NCBI GenBank assembly: GCA_003864495.1 | Contig: PEDN01001355.1 | Location: forward strand, 62,001 to 126,000 | Direction of reading: 5' to 3' | Length of the DNA: 64,000 bases | Source of the DNA: Nemopilema nomurai | Lineage: Eukaryota > Cnidaria > Scyphozoa > Rhizostomeae > Rhizostomatidae | Part shown: piece by piece, positions 1-13,705 of the stretch | Numbering within the stretch: the stretch's first letter is position 1 | Layout of the letters: each line of letters opens with the position of its first letter | Position numbers and translations under genes: made by a program | Notes under the pieces: generated by a model | The model's input: only the letters and a program-made list of their open reading frames with translations | The model's database searches: none | Told to the model about the DNA's origin: nothing

Positions 1-453
1 AGTTCTCACTGGATCATTCAATTCAATCGAGTAAACGAAAGGCGTGCGAAAAACGATTTCCTGCCTTCGGATAGTTGCATGAGAATTCGGTATAATGGAG
101 TTTCTGGAAGAAATCAAAGCTTGTGGCTTCAAAAGTAGCAAATACACAAGTACCTATACACCATGATTCCTACATTTTTATCTCTTATCTGAGAAAATCG
201 AATGTTGCTTGATGAAAGGGCATATCTCGAGGATTGAACTGGGCGTGGCCCGTAAAATTTTTCGTCCCTTCTTCCGGTGAGAACGTCATGTTTCGCTCTG
301 GATCCGCCCCTGTAGATGGCATTGCTAGGATAACTTTGTCAGATGACACTATCGCATGACTTTCCTGAGCGATGTGGTAGATGACTTTGCTATATGTCAT
401 TGTCAGACAACATTGTCGAATGACTTTGCTAAATGACTTCCGATTGCGCTACA
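1..453. other. Left flank of the satellite array; possible transposon right end
   Basis: There is no convincing gene here. A minus-strand open frame of 71 codons (185-400) ends in TAA and contains a splice-acceptor-like CCTAG near 330, but its upstream side is satellite DNA and I recognise no family. Positions 302-316 read CTGGATCCGCCCCTG, which resembles the right terminal repeat of many hAT-type MITEs. The matching left end would lie before the window. Positions 330-430 carry several loose copies of ATGACTTTGCTA. Nothing else is supported. Confidence 0.35.
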
Positions 454-2390
454 AGAAAAACACAAAAGCTATAGCCTTGCAAAAGACTCATTCGTATACA
501 AGCCTCCTGCAGTCAAAAAGCATGGCAAGAGGAGCATTTTTACGCTGCTTACAATAATATCTAAGATACCAACATGCGTTTCTTGAGATACCAAGATTAT
601 ATTGTAGTGCCTGATAATAGAAAAACATCAAGGCAATAGGCTTGCAAAAAAGGTCATTTTGGACCAAAAATTCATTGAATCCAATACAACTTGCAATGCT
701 AGAGCATGGCAAGAGAAGCTTCATGCTTGTGTTTGCGTTCTTATATGAAGCGTATTTCTTGAGATACGAAGGTTTTAATGTAGTGCCTGGTTATAGAAAA
801 ACATCAAGGCTATAGGCTTGCAAAAAAGGTCATTTTGGACCAAAAATTCATTGAATCCAATACCACTTGCAATGGTAGAGCATGGCAAAAGAAGCTTTAT
901 GTTAGTGTTTGCGTTCTTATATGAAGCGTTTTTCTTGAGATACGAAGGTTTTATTGTAGTGCCTGGTTATAGAAAAAAATCAAGGCTATAGGCTTGCAAA
1001 AAAGGTCATTTTGGACCAAAAATTCATTGAATCCCATACCACTTGCAATGGTAGAGCATGGCAAGAGAAGCTTTGTGCTGGTGTTTGCGTTCTTATATGA
1101 AGCGTATGTCTTGAGATACGAAGGTTTTATTGTAGTGCCTGATTATAGAAAAACATCAAGGCTATAGGCTTGCAAGAAAGGCATTTTGGACCAAAAATTC
1201 ATTGAATCCAATATCACTTGCAATGGTAGAGCATGGCAAGAGAAGCTTTATGTTAGTGTTTGCGTTCTTATATGAAGCGTATTTCTTGAGATACGAAGGT
1301 TTCAATGTAGTGCCTGATTATAGAAAAACATCAAGGCTATAGGCTTGCAAAAAAAGACATTTTGGACCAAAAATTCATTGAATCCAATACCACTTGCAAT
1401 GATAGAGCATGGCAAGAGAAGCATCAAGCTAGTGTTTGCGTTCTTTTATTTATTGTATTTCTTGAGATACGAAGGTTTTAATGTAGTGCCTGATTATAGA
1501 AAAACATCAAGGCTATAGGCTTGCAAAAAAGGACATTTTGGACCAAAAATTCATTGAATCCAATACCACTTGCAATGGTAGAGCACTGCAAGAGAAGCTT
1601 CATGCTAGTGTTTGCGTTCTTATATGAAGCGTATTTTTTGAGATACGAAGGTTTTATTGTATTGCCAGGTCAAAGAAAAACATCAAGGCTATAGGCTTGC
1701 AAAAAGGTTATTTTGGACCAAAAATTCATTGAATCCAATACCACTTGCAATGGTAGAGCATGGCAAGAGAAGCTCGATGCTAGTGTTTGCGTTCTTATAT
1801 GAAGCGTATGTCTTGAGATACGAAGGTTTTAATGTAGTGCCTGATTATAGAAAAACATCAAGGCCTTAGGCTTGCTAAAAAGGTCATTTTGGACCCAAAA
1901 ATTCATTGAATCCAATACCACTTGCAATGATAGAGCATGGCAAGAGGAGCTTTATGCTAGTCATTGCGTTCTTATATTTTGTGTATTTGTTTAGATACGA
2001 AGGTTTTAATGTAGTGCCTGATTATAGAAAAACATCAAGGGTATAGGCTTGCAAAAAGGTCATTTTGGACCAAAAATTCATTGAATCCCATACCACTTGC
2101 AATGGTAGAGCATGGCAAGAGAAGCTTTATGTTAGTGTTTGCGTTCTTATATGGATCGTATTTCTTGAGATACGAAGGTTTTAATGCAGTGCCTGATTAT
2201 AGAAAAACATCAAGGCTATAGGCTTGCAAAAAGGATTAATTTTGGACCAAAAATTAATTAATTCTAATACCACTTGTAATGTTAAAGCATGGCAATAGAA
2301 GCTTCATGCTGGTGTTTGCGTTCTAATATGAAGCGTATTTCTTGAGATACAAATGTTTTATTGTAGTGCCTGATAATAGAAAAACATCAA

Positions 2391-3525
2391 GGCAATAGGC
2401 TTGCAAAAAAGGTCATTTTGGACCAAAAATTCATTGAATCCAATACAACTTGCAATGCTAGAGCATGGCAAGAGAAGCTTCATGCTTGTGTTTGCGTTCT
2501 TATATGAAGCGTATTTCTTGAGATACGCAGGTTTTAATGTAGTGCCTGGTTATAAAAAAACATCAAGGCTATAGGCTTGCAAAAAAGGTCATTTTGGACC
2601 AAAAATTCATTGAATCCAATACCACTTGCAATGGTAGAGCATGGCAAAAGAAGCTTTATGTTAGTGTTTGCGTTCTTATATGAAGCGTTTTTCTTGAGAT
2701 ACGAAGGTTTTATTTTAGTGCCTGGTTATAGAAAAACATCAAGGCTATAGGCTTGCAAAAAAGGTCATTTTGGACCGAAAATTCATTGAATCCCATACCA
2801 CTTGCAATGGTAGAGCATGGCAAGAGAAGCTTTATGTTAGTGTTTGCGTTCTTATATTTTGTGTATTTCTTGAGATACGAAGGTTTTAATGTAGTGCCTG
2901 ATTATAGAAAAACATCAAGGCTATAGGCTTGCAAAAAAGGTCATTTTGGACCAAAAATTCATTAATTCTTATACCACTTGTAATGTTAAAGCATGGAAAT
3001 AGAAGCGTCAAGCTAGTGTTTGCGTTCTTATATGAAGCGTATTTTTTGAGATACGAAGGTTTTATTGTATTGCCAGGTCATAAAAAAACATCAAGGCTAT
3101 AGGCTTGCAAAAAGGATTAATTTTGGACCAAATATCATTGAATCCAATACCGCTTGCAAAGATAGAGCATAGCAAGAGAAGCATCATGCTGGTGTTTGTC
3201 TTCTAATATGAAGCGCATTTCTTGAGATACGAAGGTTTTATTGTATTGCCAGGTCATAGAAAAACATCAAGGCTATAGGCTTGCAAAAAAGGACATTTTG
3301 GACCAAAAATTCATTGAATCCAATACCACTTGCAATGGTAGAGCATGGCAAGAGAAGCTCGATGCTAGTGTTTGCGTTCTTATATGAAGCGTATGTCTTG
3401 AGATACGAAGGTTTTAATGTAGTGCCTGATTATAGAAAAACATCAAGCCCTTAGGGTTGCTAAAAAGGTCATTTTGGACCCAAAAATTCATTGAATCCAA
3501 TACCACTTGCAATGATAGAGCATGG
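2391..3525. repeat. Higher-order block A, copy 1 (pairs with 5020-6155)
   Basis: This block of about 6.5 monomers is nearly identical to 5020-6155, an offset of about 2630 bp (15 monomers). Shared private variants include CAAGGCAATAGGC, a GCAGG change in the GATACGAAGG motif, and a shortened CCAAATATCATTG monomer. Adjacent monomers differ far more from each other than these two blocks do, so the copies arose by duplication of multi-monomer segments. Confidence 0.85.
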
Positions 3526-5019
3526 CAAGAGGAGTATCAAGCTAGTGTTTGCGTTTTTATATTTTGTGTATTTTTTTAGATACGAAGGTTTTAATGTAGT
3601 GCCTGATTATAGAAAAACATCAAGGCTATAGGCTTGCAAAAAGGTCATTTTGGACCAAAAATTCATTGAATCCAATACCACTTGCAATGGTAGAGCATGG
3701 CAAGAGAAGCTTTATGTTAGTGTTTGCGTTCTTATATGCGTATTTCTTGAGATACGAAGGTTTTATGTAGTGCCTGATTATAGAAAAACATCAAGGCTAT
3801 AGGCTTGCAAAAAAGGCATTTTGGACCAAAAATTCATTAAATCCAATACCACTTGCAATGCTAGAGCATAGCAAGAGAAGCATCATGCTGGTGTTTGCGT
3901 TCTTATATGAAGTGTATTTCTTGAGATACGGAGGTTTTATCTTAGTCTCTGGTTATAGAAAAACATCAAGGCTATAGGCTTGCAAAAAAGACATTTTGGA
4001 ACAAAAATTCATTGAATCCAATACAACTTGCAATGATAGAGCATGGCAAGAGAAGTATCAAGCTAGTGTTTGCTTCTTATATGAAGTATTTCTTGAGATA
4101 CGAAGGTTTTATGTAGTGCCTGATTATAGAAAAACATCAAGGCTATAGGCTTGCAAAAAAGGACATTTTGGACCAAAAATTCATTGAATCCAATACCACT
4201 TGCAATGGTAGAGCACTGCAAGAGAAGCTTCATGCTAGTCTTTGCGTTCTTAATGAAGCGTATTTTTGAGATATGAAGGTTTTATTGTATGCCAGGTCAT
4301 AGAAAAACATCAAGGCTATAGGCTTGCAAAAAAGGCATTTTGGACCAAAAATTCATTGAATCCAATACCACTTGCAATGGTAGAGCACTGCAAGAGAAGA
4401 TTTATGCTAGTCTTTGCGTTCTTATATGAAGCGTATTTTTTGAGATATGAAGGTTTTATTGTAGTGCCAGGTCATAGAAAAACATCAAGGCTATAGGCTT
4501 GCAAAAAGGATTATTTTTGGACCAAAAATTCATTGAATCCAATACCACTTGTAATGTTAAAGCATGGCAAGAGAAGCTTCATGCTGGTGTTTGCGTTCTA
4601 ATATGAAGCGTATTTCTTGAGATACAAAGGTTTTATTGTAGTGCCTGGTCATAGAAAAACATCAAGGCTATAGGCTTGCAAAAAGGATTAATTTTGGACC
4701 AAAAATTAATTAATTCTAATACCACTTGTAATGTTAAAGCATGGCAATAGAAGCTTCATGCTGGTGTTTGCGTTCTAATATGAAGCGTATTTCTTGAGAT
4801 ACAAATGTTTTATTGTAGTGCCTGATAATAGAAAAACATCAAGGCTATAGGCTTGCAAAAAGGATTAATTTTGGACCAAAAATTCTTTGAATCCAATACC
4901 ACTTGTAATGTTAAAGCATGGCAATAGAAGCTTCATGCTGGTGTTTGCGTTCTAATATGAAACGTATTTCTTGAGATACAAATGTTTTATTGTAGTGCCT
5001 GATAATAGAAAAACATCAA

Positions 5020-6155
5020 GGCAATAGGCTTGCAAAAAAGGTCATTTTGGACCAAAAATTCATTGAATCCAATACAACTTGCAATGCTAGAGCATGGCAA
5101 GAGAAGCTTCATGCTTGTGTTTGCGTTCTTATATGAAGCGTATTTCTTGAGATACGCAGGTTTTAATGTAGTGCCTGGTTATAAAAAAACATCAAGGCTA
5201 TAGGCTTGCAAAAAAGGTCATTTTGGACCAAAAATTCATTGAATCCAATACCACTTGCAATGGTAGAGCATGGCAAAAGAAGCTTTATGTTAGCGTTTGC
5301 GTTCTTATATGAAGCGTTTTTCTTGAGATACGAAGGTTTTATTTTAGTGCCTGGTTATAGAAAAACATCAAGGCTATAGGCTTGCAAAAAAGGTCATTTT
5401 GGACCGAAAATTCATTGAATCCCATACCACTTGCAATGGTAGAGCATGGCAAGAGAAGCTTTATGTTAGTGTTTGCGTTCTTATATTTTGTGTATTTCTT
5501 GAGATACGAAGGTTTTAATTGTAGTGCCTGATTATAGAAAAACATCAAGGCTATAGGCTTGCAAAAAGGTCATTTTGGACCAAAAATTCATTAATTCTTA
5601 TACCACTTGTAATGTTAAAGCATGGAAATAGAAGCGTCAAGCTAGTGTTTGCGTTCTTATATGAAGCGTATTTTTTGAGATACGAAGGTTTTATTGTATT
5701 GCCAGGTCATAAAAAAACATCAAGGCTATAGGCTTGCAAAAAGGATTAATTTTGGACCAAAATATCATTGAATCCAATACCGCTTGCAAAGATAGAGCAT
5801 AGCAAGAGAAGCATCATGCTGGTGTTTGTCTTCTAATATGAAGCGCATTTCTTGAGATACGAAGGTTTTATTGTATTGCCAGGTCATAGAAAAACATCAA
5901 GGCTATAGGCTTGCAAAAAAGGACATTTTGGACCAAAAATTCATTGAATCCAATACCACTTGCAATGGTAGAGCATGGCAAGAGAAGCTCGATGCTAGTG
6001 TTTGCGTTCTTATATGAAGCGTATGTCTTGAGATACGAAGGTTTTAATGTAGTGCCTGATTATAGAAAAACATCAAGCCCTTAGGGTTGCTAAAAAGGTC
6101 ATTTTGGACCCAAAAATTCATTGAATCCAATACCACTTGCAATGATAGAGCATGG
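5020..6155. repeat. Higher-order block A, copy 2
   Basis: This is the second copy of the 2391-3525 block. The duplication probably continues further: 4211-5010 pairs with 6850-7620 at an offset of about 2639 bp, using the private variant GAGCACTGCA. A block near 1941-2220 also reappears at 6156-6440, offset 4215 bp (24 monomers), so more than one exchange event is layered here. Confidence 0.82.
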
Positions 6156-7689
6156 CAAGAGGAGCTTTATGCTAGTCATTGCGTTCTTATATTTTGTGTA
6201 TTTTTTTAGATACGAAGGTTTTAATGTAGTGCCTGATTATAGAAAAACATCAAGGGTATAGGCTTGCAAAAAGGTCATTTTGGACCAAAAATTCATTGAA
6301 TCCCATACCACTTGCAATGGTAGAGCATGGCAAGGGAAGCTTTATGTTAGTGTTTGCGTTCTTATATGGATCGTATTTCTTGAGATACGAAGGTTTTAAT
6401 GCAGTGCCTGATTATAGAAAAACATCAAGGCTATAGGCTTGCAAAAAAGGCATTTTGGACCAAAAATTCATTGAATCCAATACCACTTGCAATGGTAGAG
6501 CATAGCAAGAGAAGCATCATTCTGGTGTTTCCATTCTTATATTTTGTGTATTTCTTGAGATACGAAGGTTTTAATGTAGTGCCTGATTATAGAAAAAACA
6601 TCAAGGCTATAGGTTTGCAAAAAAAGACATTATGGACAAAAAATTCATTGAATCCAATACCACTTGCAATGATAGAGCATGGCAAGAGAAGCATCAAGCT
6701 AGTGTTTGCTTTCTTATATTTTGTGTATTTCTTGAGATACGAAGGTTTTAATGTAGTGCCTGATTATAGAAAAACATCAAGGCTATAGGCTTGCAAAAAG
6801 GACATTTTGGACCAAAAATTCATTGAATCCAATACCACTTGCAATGGTAGAGCACTGCAAGAGAAGCTTCATGCTAGTCTTTGCGTTCTTATATGAAGCG
6901 TATTTTTTGAGATATGAAGGTTTTATTGTATTGCCAGGTCATAGAAAAACATCAAGGCTATAGGCTTGCAAAAAAGGCATTTTGGACCAAAAATTCATTG
7001 AATCCAATACCACTTGCAATGGTAGAGCACTGCAAGAGAAGATTTATGCTAGTCTTTGCGTTCTTATATGAAGCGTATTTTTTGAGATATGAAGGTTTTA
7101 TTGTAGTGCCAGGTCATAGAAAAACATCAAGGCTATAGGCTTGCAAAAAGGATTATTTTTGGACCAAAAATTCATTGAATCCAATACCACTTGTAATGTT
7201 AAAGCATGGCAATAGAAGCTTCATGCTGGTGTTTGCGTTCTAATATGAAGCGTATTTCTTGAGATACAAAGGTTTTATTGTAGTGCCTGGTCATAGAAAA
7301 ACATCAAGGCTATAGGCTTGCAAAAAGGATTAATTTTGGACCAAAAATTAATTAATTCTAATACCACTTGTAATGTTAAAGCATGGCAATAGAAGCTTCA
7401 TGCTGGTGTTTGCGTTCTAATATGAAGCGTATTTCTTGAGATACAAATGTTTTATTGTAGTGCCTGATAATAGAAAAACATCAAGGCTATAGGCTTGCAA
7501 AAAGGATTAATTTTGGACCAAAAATTCTTTGAATCCAATACCACTTGTAATGTTAAAGCATGGCAATAGAAGCTTCATGCTGGTGTTTGCGTTCTAATAT
7601 GAAACGTATTTCTTGAGATACAAAGGTTTTATTGTAGTGCCTGGTTATAGAAAAACATCAAGGCTATAGGCTTGCAAAAAAGGCATTTT

Positions 7690-8560
7690 GGACCAAAAAT
7701 TCATTGAATCCAATACCACTTGCAATGGTAGAGCATGGCAAGAGAAGCTTTAGCTTAGTGTTTGCGTCCTTATATGAATCGTATTTCTTGAGATACGAAG
7801 GTTTTAATGCAGTGCCTGATTATAGAAAAGCATCAAGGCTATAGGCTTGCAAAAAAGGCATTTTGGACCAAAAATTCATTGAATCCAATACCACTTGCAA
7901 TGGTAGAGCATAGCAAGAGAAGCATCATTCTGGTGTTTGCGTTCTTATATTTTGTGTATTATTTTAGATACGAAGGTTTTAATGTAGTGCCTGGTTATAG
8001 AAAAACATCAAGGCTATAGGCTTGTAAAAAGGTCATTTTGGACCAAAAATTCATTGAATCCCATACCACTTGCAATTGTAGAGCATGGCAAGTGAAGCTT
8101 TACGTTATTGTTTGCGTTCTTATATTATGCGTATTTCTTGAGATACAAAGGTTTTATTGTAGTGCCAGGTCATAGAAAAACATCAAGGGTATAGGCTTGC
8201 AAAAAGGTCATTTTGGACCAAAAATTCATTGAATCCAATACCACTTGCAATGGTAGAGCATGGCAAGTGAAGCTTTGCGTTATTGTTTGCGTTCTTATAT
8301 GAAGCGTATTTCTTGAGATACAAAGGTTTTATTGTAGTGCCTGGTTATAGAAAAACATCAAGGCTATAGGCTTGCAAAAAAGGTCATTTTGGACCAAAAA
8401 TTCATTGAATCCAATACCACTTGCAATGATAGAGCATAGCAAGAGAAGCATCATGCTGGTGTTTGCGTTCTAATATGAAGCGTTTTTCTTGAGATACGAA
8501 GGTTTCAATGTAGTGCCTGATTATAGAAAAACATCAAGGCTATAGGCTTGCAAAAAAGGT
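7690..8560. repeat. Higher-order block B, copy 1 (pairs with 9448-10315)
   Basis: The private variant TAGCTTAGTGTTTGCGTCC occurs at 7751 and again at 9509, an offset of 1758 bp (10 monomers). Further private variants (CAATTGTAGAGCATGGCAAG, TTACGTTATTG, TATTATGCG) follow in the same order in both blocks, with one small rearrangement near 9950. Confidence 0.82.
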
Positions 8561-11500
8561 CATTTTGGACCAAAAATTCATTAATTCTTATACCACTTGT
8601 AATGTTAAAGCATGGAAATAGAAGCGTCAAGCTAGTGTTTGCGTTCTTATATGAAGCGTATTTTTTGAGATACGAAGGTTTTATTGTATTGCTAGGTCAT
8701 AAAAAAACATCAAGGCTATAGGCTTGCAAAAAGGATTAATTTTGGACCAAAATATCATTGAATCCAATACCGCTTGCAATGCTAGAGCATAGCAAGAGGA
8801 GCATCATGCTGGTGTTTGCGTTCTAATATGAAGCGTATTTCTTGAGATACGAAGGTTTTATTGTAGTGCCTGATTATAGAAAAACATCAAGGCTATAGGT
8901 TTGCAAAAAAGGCATTTTGGACCAAAAATTCATTGAATCCAATACCACTTGCAATGATAGAGCATAGCAAGAGAAGCATCATGCTGGTGTTTGCGTTCTT
9001 ATATGAAGCGTATTTCTTGAGATACGAAGGTTTCAATGTAGTGCCTGATTATAGAAAAACATCAAGGCTATAGGCTTGCAAAAAAGGCATTTTGGACCAA
9101 AAATTCATTGAATCCAATACCACTTGCAATGATAGAGCATAGAAAGAGAAGCATCATGCTGGTGTTTGCGTTCTAATATGAAGCGTATTTCTTGAGATAC
9201 AAAGGTTTTATTGTAGTGCCTGGTCATAGAAAAACATCAAGGCTATAGGCTTGCAAAAAGGATTAATTTTGGACCAAAAATTAATTAATTCTAATACCAC
9301 TTGTAATGTTAAAGCATGGCAATAGAAGCTTCATGCTGGTGTTTGCGTTCTAATATGAAGCGTATTTCTTGAGATACAAATGTTTTATTGTAGTGCCTGA
9401 TAATAGAAAAACATCAAGGCTATAGGCTTGCAAAAAGGATTAATTTTGGACCAAAAATTCATTGAATCCAATACCACTTGCAATGGTAGAGCATGGCAAG
9501 AGAAGCTTTAGCTTAGTGTTTGCGTCCTTATATGGATCGTATTTCTTGAGATACGAAGGTTTTAATTCAGTGCCTGATTATAGAAAAGCATCAAGGCTAT
9601 AGGCTTGCAAAAAAGGCATTTTGGACCAAAAATTCATTGAATCCAATACCACTTGCAATGGTAGAGCATAGCAAGAGAAGCATCATTCTGGTGTTTGCGT
9701 TCTTATATTTTGTGTATTATTTTAGATACGAAGGTTTTAATGTAGTGCCTGGTTATAGAAAAACATCAAGGCTATAGGCTTGTAAAAAGGTCATTTTGGA
9801 CCAAAAATTCATTGAATCCCATACCACTTGCAATTGTAGAGCATGGCAAGTGAAGCTTTACGTTATTGTTTGCGTTCTTATATTATGCGTATTTCTTGAG
9901 ATACAAAGGTTTTATTGTAGTGCCAGGTCATAGAAAAACATCAAGGGTATAGGCTTGTAAAAAGGTCATTTTGGACCAAAAATTCATTGAATCCCATACC
10001 ACTTGCAATTGTAGAGCATGGCAAGTGAAGCTTTACGTTATTGTTTGCGTTCTTATATGAAGCGTATTTCTTGAGATACAAAGGTTTTATTGTAGTGCCT
10101 GGTTATAGAAAAACATCAAGGCTATAGGCTTGCAAAAAAGGTCATTTTGGACCAAAAATTCATTGAATCCAATACCACTTGCAATGATAGAGCATAGCAA
10201 GAGAAGCATCATGCTGGTGTTTGCGTTCTAATATGAAGCGTTTTTCTTGAGATACGAAGGTTTCAATGTAGTGCCTGATTATAGAAAAACATCAAGGCTA
10301 TAGGCTTGCAAAAAAGGTCATTTTGGACCAAAATATCATTGAATCCAATACCGCTTGCAATGCTAGAGCATAGCAAGAGGAGCATCATGCTGGTGTTTGC
10401 GTTCTAATATGAAGCGTATTTCTTGAGATACGAAGGTTTTATTGTAGTGCCTGATTATAGAAAAACATCAAGGCCATAGGTTTGCAAAAAAGGCATTTTG
10501 GACCAAAAATTCATTGACTCCAACACCACTTGCAATACTAGAGTATAGCAAGAGAAGCTTCATGCTGGTGTTTGCGTTCTTATATGAAGCGTATTTCTTG
10601 AGATACGAAGGTTTCAATGTAGTGCCTGATTATAGAAAAACATCAAGGCTATAGGCTTGCAAAAAAGGCATTTTGGACCAAAAATTCATTGAATCCAATA
10701 CCACTTGCAATGATAGAGCATAGAAAGAGAAGCATCATGCTGGTGTTTGCGTTCTAATATGAAGCGTATTTTTTGAGATATGAAGGTTTTATTGTATTGC
10801 CTGGTTATAGAAAAACATCAAGGCTATAGGCTTGCAAAAAGGTCATTTTGGACCAAAAATTCATTGAATCCAATACCACTTGCAATATTAGAGCATGCAT
10901 GAACTGTGCTGGTGTTTGCGTTCTTTTATTATGCGTATTTTTTGAGATCTGAAGGTTTTATTTTAGTGACTGGTTATAGAAAAACATCAAGGCTATAGGC
11001 TTGCAAAAAAGGTCATTTTGGACCAAAAATTCATTAATTCTTATACCACTTGTAATGTTAAAGCATGGAAATAGAAGCTTTATGTTAGTGTTTGCGTTCT
11101 TATATGAAGCGTATTTTTTGAGATACGAAAGTTTCAATGTAGTGCCTGATTATAGAAAAACATCAAGGCTATAGGCTTGCAAAAAAGGCATTTTGGACCA
11201 AAAATTCATTGAATCCAATACCACTGGCAATGATAGAGCATAGCAAGAGAAGCATCATGCTGGTGTTTGCGTTCTTATATGAAGCGTATTTTTTGAGATA
11301 CGAAGGTTTTATTGTAGTGCCTGATTATAGAAAAACATCAAGGCTATAGGCTTGCAAAAAAGGTCCTTTTAAACCAAAAATTCATTGAATCCAAAACCAC
11401 TTGCAATGTTAGAGCATGGCAAGAGAAGCTTTGTGCTGGTGTTTGCGTTTTTTTCTGAAGCGTATTTTTTGAGATATGAAGGTTTTATTGTAGTGCCTGG

Positions 11501-12165
11501 TTATAGAAAAACATCAAGGCTATAGGCTTGCAAAAAAGGTCATTTTGGACCAAAAATTCATTGAATCCAATACCACTTGCAATGTTAGAGCATGGCAAGA
11601 GAAGCCTTGTGCTGGTGTTTGCGTTTTTTTCTGAAGCGTATTTTTCGAGATATGAAGGTTTTATTGTAGTGCCTGGTTATAGAAAAACATCAAGTCTATA
11701 GGCTTGCAAAAAAGGTCCTTTTAAACCAAAAATTCATTGAATCCAATACCACTTGCAATGTTAGAGCATGGCAAGAGAATCTTTGTGCTTGTGTTTGCGT
11801 TTTTTTCTGAAGCGTATTTTTTGAGATATGAAGGTTTTATTGTAGTGCCTGGTTATAGAAAAACATCAAGGCTATAGGCTTGCAAATAAGATCATTTTGG
11901 ACCAAAAATTCATTGAATCCAATACCACTTGCAATGTTAGAGCATGGCAAGAGAAGCCTTTGAATAGTGTTTACGTTTTTATATGATCGAAGAAAAATGC
12001 CGAGGCTATAGCCTGAATTGTATTTTCTTGAGTTACAAAGTTTTTTATCAGAGTTCAGAACAAGAATAACATTAAGGTTATAGCTTTTCAAAATGGATCC
12101 TTTTTGACCCAAAATGTATTCATTTGAATGCCATATGCAGTCACAGAGCATGAAAAAGAATTTTG

Positions 12166-13705
12166 ATGGTGGTTATAGTGAGGGAAATACCATATGGAAA
12201 AATAGAGCTTGCTCGAGGTATGAAGACTTTTTCTTTCTATTACACTTGGAAATTTTCTAGACGTGTAGAGTAGGTCCTATTTGTAAGTTGAAGCTGCTCA
12301 GAAAGTGTATCAGTTGTTATTCAAGGCCTTAATTTGACTAAATATTTTTGTCAGTGCGTAGACATGGTTGGGTAAGAGAGGAAGTTGTTTTCTTTATTTT
12401 AAGTAGCATTCGCCCAGTTGTCGCATTAAATACCACGACAGATCAAATAAAGCAATCGAAATATCAGGTATAGATCACTTTCATTCGGGGTTTGCAAAAA
12501 CCACTACTTTCAGAATTATTCAGCTGACTGCTTGCTTTTTGTCTTTTTGAATTTTGATTTCTAAGCTTGACCGAAATCTCTTTTGCAATTTGTAGACAAG
12601 AACTTGAATTTTTTTATCAAAACAAGGGGACCTAAGTACTTGCCAACTATCCCAAAGTATCGAGCATCCGGACGTCTATGGCACTAGAGTTTGATTTAGA
12701 TGTTTTAGCCGGCTAGTGAAACGGCTGAAAGGGACCTCCTTTGAAAACTGATTAACCACAATCCAACAATTGCTTGTAAACTTCATCATGCAACTCTGCA
12801 TTCCTCTCAATGATGCAATTGATGCAGGGATCTTTTGCTGAACATTATCTGAACATTGGCTGTGGTTTGACTTCTAGATGTCGAATTCGGGTGTTGCAAG
12901 TCTATCTCTGATTCGCCGCTCGCTGGGAGATGACCGGCAGACAATCTTTACTCAACTCCTACAAAACTTTCTAGCCAATTTTCCTTCTGAGCTTCCTCAA
13001 CCCTTTAGGCAGTTGACTGAAAGATGCTTCCAAGGTTCAGCGTATAGACATATCGTATAGCAATTGATATGTAGCATTGAGGCATACATGCATTTGGTAC
13101 GAAGAATAATTGTTAACTGAGCAGAATTATAACTGAAGTTCTGCAACAGGACCAACTTTACCTGCAATAACTACATGTCAAAACTGATTTTTAAAGGAAA
13201 ATCATATGCGACAGTTAGCGTTTTTGCAATAGCATTATACTTTTTAAAGTTAGGTAGCCTTTTTCATAACATATAAGACGTTTGAACCTACTATTTCTTA
13301 CATTGCAGTGTCTCATAAAATTGAGTATAAACCTCTATGCGTAAATGAATCAAAGTTTCAAGTAAACGGGGCTAAAGGCAATTTCCATTTGCAGGCCTTC
13401 TTGTGATTTCCTTTAAACCTCAATCCATCTTACATGCGCAATAGTCGCTCAAATCCCAGAAGCGAATATGGGTTTGTTAATTGCAAAGTCTGTCACGCAC
13501 AAGCGCTATCAAAGCGGACTGTTTAAAACGAAACTACACAAGGTATTTAAAAAGACATTACAAATTTGATATCTACAAGGTGAATTCGTGTTAGAAAGCG
13601 TGTATATTTACATTACAATTGCCAGGAGATGAGGTCTAACTAAAAAAATAAATCTAAAACGGTTTGTGACACTTTCTCACTTTCTTGACACTTTTCCCAT
13701 ACCTT
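12166..13705. other. Spacer between satellite and the MIS18BP1 3' end
   Basis: This is unique AT-rich sequence. It probably contains the 3' untranslated region of the minus-strand MIS18BP1 homologue next door. A 60-codon open frame at 12878-13060 has no recognisable motif and no splice context, so I do not call it a gene. Confidence 0.5.

Larger units (their letters stand above)
454..12165. repeat. ~176-bp tandem satellite array, about 66 monomers
   Basis: The anchor word ACATCAAGG recurs every 175-176 bp (for example near 625, 801, 977, 1153 and 1328) through the whole stretch. Each monomer contains, in order, ATCAAGGCTATAGGCTTGCA, a short A-rich run, ATTTTGGACCAAAAATTCAT, CCACTTGCAATGGTAGAGCA, GTGTTTGCGTTCTTATATGA and CTTGAGATACGAAGG. 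Monomers fall into a class with GAATCCAATACCACTTGCAA and a class with AATTCTAATACCACTTGTAA plus an extra GGATTAAT. Monomers at both edges (454-620 and 11945-12165) are much more diverged, as is usual at satellite borders. Open frames in the array are short, repeat with the monomer and cover its phases, so they are not genes. The length is close to a nucleosome repeat, as in many centromeric satellites; no centromeric role is shown here. Confidence 0.97.

Noticed and set aside
1657..8019. Repeated plus-strand open frames of 70-129 codons in the satellite
   Set aside because: They recur with the 176-bp monomer, begin and end at monomer variants, and have no coding features beyond the repeat. 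They are by-products of the satellite.
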